Shown: positions 1-7,787, counted from the first letter of the stretch. The stretch is DNA of 12,590 nt from Verrucomicrobia bacterium UBA1727 (GCA_002315875.1 DCIL01000014.1:86134-98723), one strand, 5' to 3'. The notes: generated from the letters alone by a model not told the origin. Program-made: numbers and translations.

Positions 1-111
1 GGCTCGATTCTCGCGATCCGGCACAGAGACAGGCCTTTTATCTAATCTACACCTAATCTAACCCTCTATTCTTCAACTTCAACTTCCGACTTCAACTCCC
101 CACCCGGAATT
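1..111. other. Upstream non-coding region with short repeats
   Basis: No gene can be supported here. Two imperfect direct-repeat patches are visible: CTAATCTA at 42-49 and again at 53-60 (11-nt period), and a run of CTTCAA-like units at 71-96 (CTTCAA, CTTCAA, CTTCCGA, CTTCAA). Short open stretches end in stops near 43-45, 54-56 and 58-60, so the tail of a preceding gene cannot be excluded. The second patch abuts the promoter at 112-120 and covers the place where a -35 box would lie. Confidence 0.5.
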
Positions 112-120
112 TGGTATAAT
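112..120 (+). promoter_or_regulatory. Extended -10 promoter of the glycosidase operon
   Basis: The sequence TGGTATAAT is a perfect extended -10 (TGn plus TATAAT). A start point near 127 would leave a short leader before the first gene. The -35 is weak: TTCAAC at 91-96 with an 18-nt spacer is the best candidate. The same nonamer occurs at 7774-7782 before the next operon, which supports a genuine promoter element. Confidence 0.6.
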
Positions 121-154
121 TCTGACCAAAGAAAAGAACATTGTAGCGACGGAG

Positions 155-2089
155 ATGTCTAATTTGAATAAAAATCCAATATTTTCAGGCCTCATGCGGG
201 GTCTGTCCCCGAAGTTCCTGTCCCTTAAGTTCCTGCTTTTCGCGGCGCTTGTCGTTTCGTCCTTAGGTGCGATGGCCAAGGAGAATGTGGTCGCGCGTTT
301 CTCCACTCTCGACCTGATGGATGGGCGCATCGACTGCGAGAAGCCGGGGTCGTGGAAGTTCGAGACGGTGATTGTTGACGAGCGGGACCGCGTCTCAACG
401 CTCGAGGTGCGCCTTTCTGCGCCTAAGGATGAGACGCCGCCGTGCTTTACCATTCGCTGGAACGTTCCCCAGGGTGACATCCGTCACTTTTGGTCGCCGC
501 AGTTTCATTCCGTCGAGCTGCTGATGCCGTGGAGCGGCACGCGTTCTTCCGACATCGCGCACACCCAGCCGCTGTATGCGCTTACGGGGAATGCGGACGA
601 ATCGGAGTTCGCCGTCGCGTCGTCCGAATGCCTGCGCAAGGTCGTCTTTCAACCGGTCTGTGACGATCACGGACAGGAACGGATGCATTACAAATGCTGG
701 ATGAAGTTCTTCTCCGCTCCTGAAGCGCCGATGCACGAGTATCGCATGCGCCTTCGCTTCGACCGACGCAAGCGCGCTTATTGGGATACGCTCAAGGAAA
801 TGTCCGATTGGCAGATGTCCGCTGCGGGACTCGTTGCGCTTCCCGCAGGCGACCAGTGCTTCAAGCCGCTCTATTCCTCGTGGTACACGTATCATGGCGA
901 TCCGACCCAGGCGGACGTTGAAGGGGACTGCAAGGTCGCCGCGGCGCTGGGTATGTCCAACCTCATCGTCGATGATGGCTGGAACTGCGAGCCGGGAACG
1001 TACGGCTATCGTTTCTGCGGTGACTGGGAGGTTTCGAAGAAGAAGTTTCCGGATATGAAGGCGCACGTTGACTACATCCATTCGCTCGGCATGAAGTACA
1101 TGATGTGGTTTGCGCTGCCGTTCGTCGGCAAGGACGCGAAGGTGTATCCGCAGTGGAAGAACAAGCTGCTGCCGGTGACGTGCGCGGGTGGCGAGGTGAT
1201 GGATCCGCGCTTCCCGGAAGTGCGAGAGTTCATCGCTTCGCTTTACGAACGCAAGCTGAAGGAGTTCAACATTGACGGCTTCAAGCTCGATTTCATCGAC
1301 TGCTTCAAGGTGCCTGACAAGGATCCCGCGCTCAAGGACAATTACGCCGGGCGCGACATCAAGAGTGTTCCCGAGGCGGTGAAGGTGCTGATGGCGGAGG
1401 TGATCCGCAGATTGCGCGCGATACGTCCCGACATCATGATCGAGTTCCGTCAGGCCTATACGGGGCCGGCGATCCGCTCGTTCGGCAACATGCTCCGGGC
1501 GACGGATTGTCCGATGGACCCGGACGCGAATCGCGAGCGTATCGCGCGCTTGCGTCTCGTATCGGGAAAGACCGCGGTCCACGCGGACATGCTCGTCTGG
1601 CGTTTCGACGCTACGCCCGAGGCCGCGGCGGAGAACATCCTTCATTCAATCTTCGGTGTCATCCAGTATTCGGTTGAGCTAAAGAAGACGCCGCCAGAGC
1701 ATCAAAGGATGATTCGCAATTGGGTGGACTTCGCGATCAAGCACGAAGAGGCGCTGCTCCGCGGCGATTTCCGTGCCCACATGCATTACGCGAGGTATCC
1801 GCTCGTCGAGGGCGAGGGTTCGAAGGAGAAGGTAATCGGTGTCTATGATGTCAACGTGGTCGCGCCGGTAGGAGATCTCAGGAAGATGGTTTATGTGCTC
1901 AACGGTACTGGTCGCACGCAGCTTGTCATTGAAACTGCGGCCGCAGGAGATGTTACCGTCTACGATACCTTCGGCGAAAAGGTGTCCGTTCGCACTGTTC
2001 CTGCCGGAATTTCCAGAATTGAAGTTCCTCGCTCTGGCTATCTGTGCGTTGGGCCTCATGCGGGGTCTGTCCCCAAGGTTTCCGAGTAA
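155..2089 (+). CDS. Exported GH36-like alpha-galactosidase
   Basis: Predicted to hydrolyse terminal alpha-galactosides outside the cytoplasm. The N-terminus has a signal peptide: a basic stretch, then the hydrophobic run FLLFAALVVSSLGAMA with a likely cut after AMA. A beta-sandwich-like region is followed by a TIM barrel of the GH36/GH27 clan. NLIVDDGWN and GDWEVSKKKFPDMK match the barrel start, and LGMKYMMWF follows. GFKLDFIDCF puts the likely nucleophile at D379, and RATDCPMD puts the likely acid/base at D451. At 644 residues it is a little shorter than typical bacterial GH36 enzymes. The start is uncertain: ATG 155 has GGAG touching it with no spacer, while ATG 194 (13 codons later) has a weak AGG and gives a cleaner signal peptide. 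ATG 194 lies inside a 23-bp repeat whose other copy encodes the C-terminal tail. First gene of a four-gene operon. Activity towards another alpha-glycoside is possible. Confidence 0.8.
   Translation: MSNLNKNPIFSGLMRGLSPKFLSLKFLLFAALVVSSLGAMAKENVVARFSTLDLMDGRIDCEKPGSWKFETVIVDERDRVSTLEVRLSAPKDETPPCFTIRWNVPQGDIRHFWSPQFHSVELLMPWSGTRSSDIAHTQPLYALTGNADESEFAVASSECLRKVVFQPVCDDHGQERMHYKCWMKFFSAPEAPMHEYRMRLRFDRRKRAYWDTLKEMSDWQMSAAGLVALPAGDQCFKPLYSSWYTYHGDPTQADVEGDCKVAAALGMSNLIVDDGWNCEPGTYGYRFCGDWEVSKKKFPDMKAHVDYIHSLGMKYMMWFALPFVGKDAKVYPQWKNKLLPVTCAGGEVMDPRFPEVREFIASLYERKLKEFNIDGFKLDFIDCFKVPDKDPALKDNYAGRDIKSVPEAVKVLMAEVIRRLRAIRPDIMIEFRQAYTGPAIRSFGNMLRATDCPMDPDANRERIARLRLVSGKTAVHADMLVWRFDATPEAAAENILHSIFGVIQYSVELKKTPPEHQRMIRNWVDFAIKHEEALLRGDFRAHMHYARYPLVEGEGSKEKVIGVYDVNVVAPVGDLRKMVYVLNGTGRTQLVIETAAAGDVTVYDTFGEKVSVRTVPAGISRIEVPRSGYLCVGPHAGSVPKVSE
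188..210. repeat. 23-bp direct repeat, copy 1 (within 5' coding end)
   Basis: Perfect 23-bp match to 2052-2074. It begins GGCCTCATGC and ends in the hairpin-like core GGGGTCTGTCCCC (stem GGGG/CCCC, 5-nt loop). It is read here as G-L-M-R-G-L-S-P and contains the alternative start codon at 194. The following sequence has AAGTTCCTG twice (212-220 and 228-236), which resembles short REP-like intergenic elements rather than conserved protein sequence. Confidence 0.8.
2052..2074. repeat. 23-bp direct repeat, copy 2 (within 3' coding end)
   Basis: Identical to 188-210 but read in another codon phase (G-P-H-A-G-S-V-P), so the identity is at the DNA level and not forced by protein conservation. It supplies the last codons of the alpha-galactosidase, five codons before the stop at 2087-2089. 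The GGGGTCTGTCCCC core could form a small hairpin in the mRNA between the first and second genes. Confidence 0.8.
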
Positions 2090-2105
2090 ACATTGCGTAT
2101 ATAAA

Positions 2106-2112
2106 AAGGGAG
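2106..2112 (+). promoter_or_regulatory. Ribosome binding site deciding the glcD start
   Basis: AAGGGAG is followed after 6 nt by ATG 2119. The ATG at 2113 directly touches the site, so 2119 is the preferred start. Confidence 0.65.
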
Positions 2113-2118
2113 ATGAAG

Positions 2119-3519
2119 ATGGAATATTCTAAATTCAATGATGAGGATCTTGCCTTTCTGATTGGAATCTGCGAACAGGAACGCGTGACGGCGCGTGAAG
2201 CGATCGGTGATGATTACTGTCACGATGAGCTCGGTGGGACGTACGCGCGGCCCGATGTACATGTCAAGGTGCGCTCGACCGCTGAGATCGCCTCGATCAT
2301 GCGCTATGCGAGCGAGCGCTGTCTGCCGGTGACGGTGCGCGGCAGCGGCACGGGACTCGTCGGCGGCGCGGTGCCGCTTCAGGGCGGAATTCTGCTTGAT
2401 ACTTCGCTGATGACGGAATTCCTTGAGCTCGATGAGACCAACATGACGCTCACGCTCGAGCCGGGCGTCCTGCTGATGGACATCGCCAAGTACGTCGAGC
2501 CGCACGGACTGTTTTATCCGCCGGATCCCGGTGAGAAGACCGCGACGATCGGCGGCAATGTCTCGACCAATGCCGGGGGAATGCGTGCGGTCAAGTACGG
2601 CGTCACCCGCGATTACGTGCGCGCGCTCGAAGTGGTGCTGCCGAACGGCGAGATCGTCAATTTCGGCGGCAAGGTCGCGAAGAACTCCTCGGGCTATTCG
2701 CTCAAGGACCTCATCGTCGGCTCGGAAGGTACGCTCGGCGTCGTCACCAAGATCACGCTCCGGCTCATTCCGTTGCCGAAGTTCAAGATCTCGCTCCTCG
2801 TTCCGTTCCCCGATCTCGCCGCGGCGATTCGCACCGTTCCCGAGGTCATTCGGTCCTCGTCGCTGCCGACGGCGGTCGAATTCATGGAACGCGAAGTGAT
2901 CCTCGCGGCCGAGAAGTTTCAGGGACGCCAGTTCCCCGACACTTCGGCCGATGCGTATCTGCTGCTCACCTTTGACGGTGCGAGCCAGCAGGAGATCGAC
3001 CTTGCGTATGATCTTGCCGCGAAGACGTGTCTCAAGTGCGGGGCGAAGGACGTACTCATCTCCGATACCGACGAGCGCAACGAGTCCATCTGGTCCGCCC
3101 GCGGTGCCTTCCTCGAGGCGATCAAGGCCTCGACGACGGATATGGACGAGTGCGATGTCGTGGTGCCGCGCGCGCACGTGGCGGACTTCGTCCTCTACTC
3201 GAAGGAACTCGAGAAGAAGCACTCCGTGCGCATTCGCTCCTTCGGCCACGCTGGCGACGGCAACCTTCACATCTACATTCTCAAGGACGAGCTTGACGAT
3301 GCTGCCTGGGAGAAGAAGCTCAAGGAGGTCTTCGAGGATCTCTACGCCAAGTCGCGCGAGTTCGGCGGACAGGTCTCCGGCGAACACGGAATCGGTTATG
3401 CGAAGAAGCCGTATCTCGCCGAGGCGCTTTCGGACGACGTACGTCAGCTCATGTCCGGCATCAAGAAGACCTTCGATCCGAAGAACATCCTCAATCCCGG
3501 CAAGGTTGTCGAAGCGTGA
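2119..3519 (+). CDS. glcD: GlcD-type FAD-linked 2-hydroxyacid oxidase/dehydrogenase
   Basis: A 466-residue flavoprotein of the GlcD/D-lactate dehydrogenase family, which oxidises a 2-hydroxyacid (glycolate, D-lactate or similar) to the 2-oxoacid. The N-terminal FAD-binding PCMH domain shows RGSGTGLVGGAVP from R74 and YPPDPGEKTATIGG then NVSTNAGGMRAVKYGVTRDY from about 133. The C-terminal FAD-oxidase domain has FGHAGDGNLH (H377, H384), SGEHGIG (E422, H423) and FDPKNILNPGK at 452. There is no signal peptide, so it is cytoplasmic or membrane-associated. ATG 2119 is chosen because AAGGGAG at 2106-2112 lies 6 nt upstream; ATG 2113 touches the same site, and longer starts run into the previous gene. 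No GlcE or GlcF partner is present, so it may be a stand-alone enzyme or use an electron-transfer partner elsewhere. Its stop overlaps the next start (GTGA). The exact substrate cannot be told. Confidence 0.88.
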   Translation: MEYSKFNDEDLAFLIGICEQERVTAREAIGDDYCHDELGGTYARPDVHVKVRSTAEIASIMRYASERCLPVTVRGSGTGLVGGAVPLQGGILLDTSLMTEFLELDETNMTLTLEPGVLLMDIAKYVEPHGLFYPPDPGEKTATIGGNVSTNAGGMRAVKYGVTRDYVRALEVVLPNGEIVNFGGKVAKNSSGYSLKDLIVGSEGTLGVVTKITLRLIPLPKFKISLLVPFPDLAAAIRTVPEVIRSSSLPTAVEFMEREVILAAEKFQGRQFPDTSADAYLLLTFDGASQQEIDLAYDLAAKTCLKCGAKDVLISDTDERNESIWSARGAFLEAIKASTTDMDECDVVVPRAHVADFVLYSKELEKKHSVRIRSFGHAGDGNLHIYILKDELDDAAWEKKLKEVFEDLYAKSREFGGQVSGEHGIGYAKKPYLAEALSDDVRQLMSGIKKTFDPKNILNPGKVVEA

Positions 3520-5867
3520 AGGGCGTTCTGGCGATTGTCACCGCGGTCACCGGACTTTCCGCCTTCGCCGCGGTGCCGCTCTACAAGGATAGTTCAAAGT
3601 CGATTGAAGCGCGCACTGAAGACCTCATCTCCCGCATGACGGTCGATGAGAAGTGCGCGCAGCTTTCGACCTCCGCCGGCTTTGCCGCGTATGAAATCGA
3701 GAACGGCAAGGTCGTTCCTTCGAAGACGCTCGTCGAACTATATTCTAAGCTTCCGGGGTGCGGACTCTTTAGCTTCTTCCGCGCCGACGAATTCTGCGCC
3801 AAGCGCTCGTGGAAGAACGGTCTTACTCCAGAGCTTGCCATTGAGGCGCACAATGCGATTCAGCGCTACGCCATCGAGCACACCCGGCTCGGCATTCCGC
3901 TTTCGCTGTCCTCGATTCACGGACAGATGCTCGGCGAGACGACCGTGCCTTCGGGACTCGGCTGCGCTTCGATGTGGGATCTCGACGCCATTGCCGCGGC
4001 AACGCGCCTGCGCATTCGCGAGCGCGCCTCGGTTTCTCGCGTCTATGGCGTGGGACATCCCACCTGCGATCTCGCGCTTGATCCGCGGTGGGGACGCGTC
4101 GAACAGACCTTTGGAGAGGATCCGTTCCTTTCCGCCGAGATCAATTACGTGAGGGCGAAGACGGCGACCTCGCTCGGCGGCGAGGTGCATCTCGCGCATT
4201 TCGTGGGACACGGTGCGGGCGAGGCCGGGCGCATGTCTCAGCCGGTGCATGCTGGGTTGAACGAGCTTCGCAACCTTCATCTTCGGCCTTTCGAGTATGC
4301 GGTGCGCGGCGGGGCGACGGAGATCATGTCGTGCTACAATCTCATCGATGGCATCCCCGGACTCATCCGCGGCGATCTTGCAAACGGCTTTATTCGTGAC
4401 CGACTCGGCTTCAAGGGTGTCTTCATCGCCGATGCATGCGCGTTCGGAGATCTCGTGCGCTTCGGTTTTGCCGCGGACGAAGGCGAGGCCGCGGCGCTTT
4501 GCTTCAAGAACGGCAACGACATGTGTTGCTGGGAGGAATATCCGTTTTCCGCCGGCATCCGCAAGGCGCTCGAGCGCGGCGAATTGAAGATATCCGACAT
4601 CGACCGCTCGCTCCGGCGCGTGCTCTCAGACCGTTTTCGGCGCGGACTGTTTGAGCGTCCTTATGTGGACGAGGCGTGGATGGCCGAACACGGACGTCCC
4701 GAAAAGGTCATCGGCTGCGCTGAACATCGTCAAGTTGCGCGGATGCTCGCGCGCAAGGCGATGACGCTTCTGGAGAATGCGAATGGGGTACTGCCGCTCG
4801 ATCCGAAGAAGTTAAAGCGCCTCGCGGTGATCGGTCCGAACGCCGATAAGCCGTCCAATCAGCTCGGTGACTACACTGCGCCGCAGCGTCCGGGACAGAC
4901 GGTGACGCCGCGCATGGGCTTTGAGCGTCTTGCCGCGGAGTACGGTTTTACGGTCGATTACGCGCTTGGCTGCAAGGTGCGCTCCGGCGATCGCGGCGGA
5001 TTTGCCGCGGCGCTCGAAGCCGTCCGTAAGGCCGACGCCGTCGTGCTCTGTCTCGGGGGATCGTCCGTTCCCGATACGCGACTTGAGGTCAATGCCGCAG
5101 GTACGACGATCGTCCGGAAGGCCGAGAACCTCAGCGAACAGGACAAGGATGCAGGCGAGGGATCCGATCGCGTGCGGTTGTGTCTTCCGGGAGTGCAGAC
5201 GGAGTTGCTCAGGGAAATCCGCAAGCTCGGCAAGCCGGTCGTCACCGTGCTGATCATGGGCCGTCCCCTGATTCTCGACGAGGTCCGTGATAATTCCGAT
5301 GCCGTGATCCTGGCGTGGTATCCGGGCACTGAGGGCGGCAGCGCCATCGCGGAGACGGTTTTCGGATTCAACAATCCGGGTGGACGGCTTCCCGTCTCGT
5401 TGCCGCGGTTCGAGGGGGCGCTCCCATGTGCGTATCACTGTCTTCGGCGGCGCGGCAACTATACTGATATGCCGTGCGCTCCGCTCTATTCGTTCGGTTA
5501 CGGACTTTCCTACACGACCTTCAAGGTGTCCGATCCGAAGCTGAATGGGAGGGAGGTCTCGGTCGAAGTGACCAACACCGGCAAGCGCGCTGGCGAAGAC
5601 GTTGTCCAGCTATATCTTCGGGACGTCCGATCGTCCGTCGCCAGGCCTCAATGCGAGTTGCGCGGCTTCAAGCGCATCGCGCTCGAGCCCGGCGAGACGA
5701 AGAGCGTTGTCTTCAAGCTTACTGATAAGGAACTCGGCTTCTGGAACGAGCAGGGGAATTTTGTCGTCGAGCCGGGAGAGTTCAAGTTGTGGATTGTCGA
5801 CAATACTACCCCGGATTTCCGTCTAAAGTGTAGGAGCGTAACCATATGTCCACCGTGCTTGCATTGA
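3516..5867 (+). CDS. Exported glycoside hydrolase family 3 enzyme (beta-glucosidase-like)
   Basis: A 783-residue GH3 protein that would release sugars from beta-glycosides in the periplasm or outside. Signal peptide: MKGVLAIVTAVTGLSAFA. The N-terminal GH3 barrel has PRWGRVEQTFGEDP, and GFKGVFIADA places the nucleophile at D306. In the C-terminal sandwich, GEGSDR places the likely acid/base at E548. GYGLSYTTF and a fibronectin-III-like domain (VTNTGKRAGEDVVQLYLRD) finish the usual three-domain layout. Two residues that normally bind the -1 sugar differ: the Lys-His pair reads A227-H228 (LAHFVGHG), and the Asp/Glu before the HG motif reads S132 (SSIHG). The start is GTG, overlapping the glcD stop by 4 nt, which suggests translational coupling. 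Its last 22 nt overlap the next gene. Substrate (glucoside, xyloside, N-acetylglucosaminide or other) is undetermined. Confidence 0.88.
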   Translation: MKGVLAIVTAVTGLSAFAAVPLYKDSSKSIEARTEDLISRMTVDEKCAQLSTSAGFAAYEIENGKVVPSKTLVELYSKLPGCGLFSFFRADEFCAKRSWKNGLTPELAIEAHNAIQRYAIEHTRLGIPLSLSSIHGQMLGETTVPSGLGCASMWDLDAIAAATRLRIRERASVSRVYGVGHPTCDLALDPRWGRVEQTFGEDPFLSAEINYVRAKTATSLGGEVHLAHFVGHGAGEAGRMSQPVHAGLNELRNLHLRPFEYAVRGGATEIMSCYNLIDGIPGLIRGDLANGFIRDRLGFKGVFIADACAFGDLVRFGFAADEGEAAALCFKNGNDMCCWEEYPFSAGIRKALERGELKISDIDRSLRRVLSDRFRRGLFERPYVDEAWMAEHGRPEKVIGCAEHRQVARMLARKAMTLLENANGVLPLDPKKLKRLAVIGPNADKPSNQLGDYTAPQRPGQTVTPRMGFERLAAEYGFTVDYALGCKVRSGDRGGFAAALEAVRKADAVVLCLGGSSVPDTRLEVNAAGTTIVRKAENLSEQDKDAGEGSDRVRLCLPGVQTELLREIRKLGKPVVTVLIMGRPLILDEVRDNSDAVILAWYPGTEGGSAIAETVFGFNNPGGRLPVSLPRFEGALPCAYHCLRRRGNYTDMPCAPLYSFGYGLSYTTFKVSDPKLNGREVSVEVTNTGKRAGEDVVQLYLRDVRSSVARPQCELRGFKRIALEPGETKSVVFKLTDKELGFWNEQGNFVVEPGEFKLWIVDNTTPDFRLKCRSVTICPPCLH

Positions 5868-7762
5868 TATTGTCCGCTTCCGTGATCTCGGTTTCGCCCG
5901 ATGATGGCGAGGAGCTTTTCCGTGCTCAGGAAGAAGCGCGCGAAGCCGGTCGCGGCAGCGTAGTGGAGCTGGACGAAGGTGTCTACCGGCTTGGACGTAC
6001 CATCAGGTTCGATGCGCGTGATTCGGGAATTACCTATCGTGCGCGCTCAGGTGCAAAGGTTATCGTTTCGGGTGCGTTTGAGGTTACTGGACTTCACCGT
6101 CCGACAATCGAAGAGCTTTCGCCGCGGATTCCCGCCCAGTGTCGCGATCAGGTTCTGGTGGCGGATGTGAAGGCGGCAGGTTTCAAGGCCTTCGAGCCGT
6201 TCTCTCCGTACGGCTTCAGGGTGAAGGACGCCAAATATCGCGTGACTCAGCTCTATCATGACGGCAAGCCGCTCGTCCGCGCACGGCATCCCGATTCCGG
6301 TTTCCTCACAGTCAAGAAACTCGTGAGCCGAGCGAAGTGCATTCTCAAGACGGACGATCCGATCATTGAGCGTCTCGCCGGCGAAGAAGAGCTGATCGCT
6401 CACGGCTACTGGTGGAACACCTGGGCGGATCAGGCGTTCGTGGTGAAGTCGGTCGATGGTGCGGCCAAGACGTTCACGATGCCGCCCGAGACGGATATCG
6501 GCTGGGTGCCCAATTATTTCGACGGAATGTGCAAGTTCTTCTTCGACAATGCCCTGGCCGCGCTGGATGCTCCCGGAGAATGGTATTTAGAGCGGTCTAC
6601 GGGACGACTCTTCGTCATTCCCGAAAAAGGCAATGGGTCAGGCAGCTGGCAGCTTTCCGAACTTTCCGATCCGATGTTCGCGATTGAAGGCGCGAACGAT
6701 GTCAGAATCGAGAGCATCGTCTTCGAGGGGGGACGCAACCACGCGGTTGTCGTGTCCAATTCTACGGGTTTCGTCTTCCGCGATTGCACGGTCCGTAATT
6801 TCGGAGGCAATGGACTTTCTCTCTTTGCGGTGCGCGATTCATTAGTGAGCGGGTGTCGCTTCCACACCTTCGGCCATGCGTCGATGGTGGTGAACGCCGG
6901 CAATCGGGTGACGCTGGAGTCCGCGCATCTCAAGATAACGGACTGCGAATTCTCCGATACGGGACGCGCCCAGCGCACATACCAACCTGGTGTTAGGCTC
7001 AGTGGTTGCGGGGTCGAGATTGCGCATTCGAGATTTCACGATCTGCCATCGAGCGCGATCACGATTACCGGCAATGATCATCTCTTTGCGTCCAACATCT
7101 GCGAGCGATGCGTCCTTGAAAGCGATGATCAGGGCATGACCGATACTTTCGGCAATCCCATGTTCGCCGGCAACCGCTTCCTTTACAACATCTTCCGTGA
7201 TGTGGGTCCGAAGACCGGCGGCAAGCACTGGGGACGCTCGGCGATCCGTTTCGATGACGCGATTTCCGAGATGATCGTGCTCGGCAACCGCTTCGAGAAC
7301 TGCGCCCAGGGTGGATTCGGTGCGGTGCAGATGAATGGCGGACGACTCAATCTCATCGCCAACAATCTCTTTATCGGCTGTTCGAACGGCGTATCCTTCA
7401 CGCATTGGACGATGGAGCATTGGCGCGAATGGCTGACGGACAAGCGCTGGCGCTGGTATCTCGAGGTCGAGAAGGCCTCGATGCCGCCGTATCTCTATCG
7501 CTATCCGATGATGAGGGACATCTACAACACCGTTCAGTCCAATCAGGTCGAGCGCAATATCTTCGTCGGCTCGACGCGCATGTTCATCGGTGAGGGACCG
7601 ACTGCGGAGAAGGGTCCAGACGGAGTTCTTCTGCCGCCCAAGGAGACCGGAACGAAGCTCAATATCATGGTTGACCACGTTCCGGTCGGTGCCGAGCTCA
7701 AGAAGCTCGCCCCATGGTTCGGTCCGCTTCCTCCGGAATCCGCCCTCGGCCCACGCCGCTGA
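5846..7762 (+). CDS. Exported right-handed beta-helix protein, GH141/GH120-like
   Basis: A 638-residue parallel beta-helix protein, probably a glycosidase or lyase on a complex polysaccharide. A short hydrophobic N-terminus (MSTVLALILSASVISVS) suggests export. The N-terminal part resembles the leading domain of GH141/GH120-type proteins (SGITYRARSGAKVIVSGAFEVTG, here split over about residues 60-85, and LYHDGKPLVRARHPDSG). From about residue 290 there are repeated helix turns with short beta strands and N/G-rich corners (VRIESIVFEGG, GFVFRDCTVRNFGGNGL, NRFLYNIFRDVG, NLIANNLFIGC). The acidic S-D427-D428-Q-G motif sits where related proteins have DDAG and is a candidate active-site region. The start ATG 5846 has AGGAG at 5832-5836 and overlaps the GH3 gene by 22 nt. 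Known GH141 members include an alpha-L-fucosidase and a xylanase, and GH120 includes beta-xylosidases. The exact family and substrate are uncertain. Confidence 0.75.
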   Translation: MSTVLALILSASVISVSPDDGEELFRAQEEAREAGRGSVVELDEGVYRLGRTIRFDARDSGITYRARSGAKVIVSGAFEVTGLHRPTIEELSPRIPAQCRDQVLVADVKAAGFKAFEPFSPYGFRVKDAKYRVTQLYHDGKPLVRARHPDSGFLTVKKLVSRAKCILKTDDPIIERLAGEEELIAHGYWWNTWADQAFVVKSVDGAAKTFTMPPETDIGWVPNYFDGMCKFFFDNALAALDAPGEWYLERSTGRLFVIPEKGNGSGSWQLSELSDPMFAIEGANDVRIESIVFEGGRNHAVVVSNSTGFVFRDCTVRNFGGNGLSLFAVRDSLVSGCRFHTFGHASMVVNAGNRVTLESAHLKITDCEFSDTGRAQRTYQPGVRLSGCGVEIAHSRFHDLPSSAITITGNDHLFASNICERCVLESDDQGMTDTFGNPMFAGNRFLYNIFRDVGPKTGGKHWGRSAIRFDDAISEMIVLGNRFENCAQGGFGAVQMNGGRLNLIANNLFIGCSNGVSFTHWTMEHWREWLTDKRWRWYLEVEKASMPPYLYRYPMMRDIYNTVQSNQVERNIFVGSTRMFIGEGPTAEKGPDGVLLPPKETGTKLNIMVDHVPVGAELKKLAPWFGPLPPESALGPRR

Positions 7763-7773
7763 TGACGGGATTG

Positions 7774-7782
7774 TGGTATAAT
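7774..7782 (+). promoter_or_regulatory. Extended -10 promoter of the eda operon
   Basis: TGGTATAAT is identical to the nonamer at 112-120 and lies just after the stop of the beta-helix gene. There is no recognisable -35 at 16-18 nt spacing, consistent with an extended -10 promoter. The expected start point is near 7788-7790. Confidence 0.6.
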
Positions 7783-7787
7783 ACGCC

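Noticed and set aside
395..1645. 416-codon minus-strand open frame opposite the alpha-galactosidase
   Set aside because: Shadow of the GH36-like gene. Arg- and His-rich composition and no domain.
2044..2118. N-terminal extension of glcD to an upstream ATG-less start inside the previous gene
   Set aside because: It would include the 23-bp repeat and the stop region of the previous gene. A good Shine-Dalgarno site places the start at 2119.
2056..3387. 443-codon minus-strand open frame opposite glcD
   Set aside because: The translation is Arg/Glu/Leu/Asp-rich without motifs, while the plus strand has clear GlcD motifs throughout.
4892..4900. GGGACAGAC inside the GH3 gene as a third copy of the repeat core (reverse orientation)
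   Set aside because: Only nine bases match, they are within conserved coding sequence, and no flanking repeat sequence is shared.
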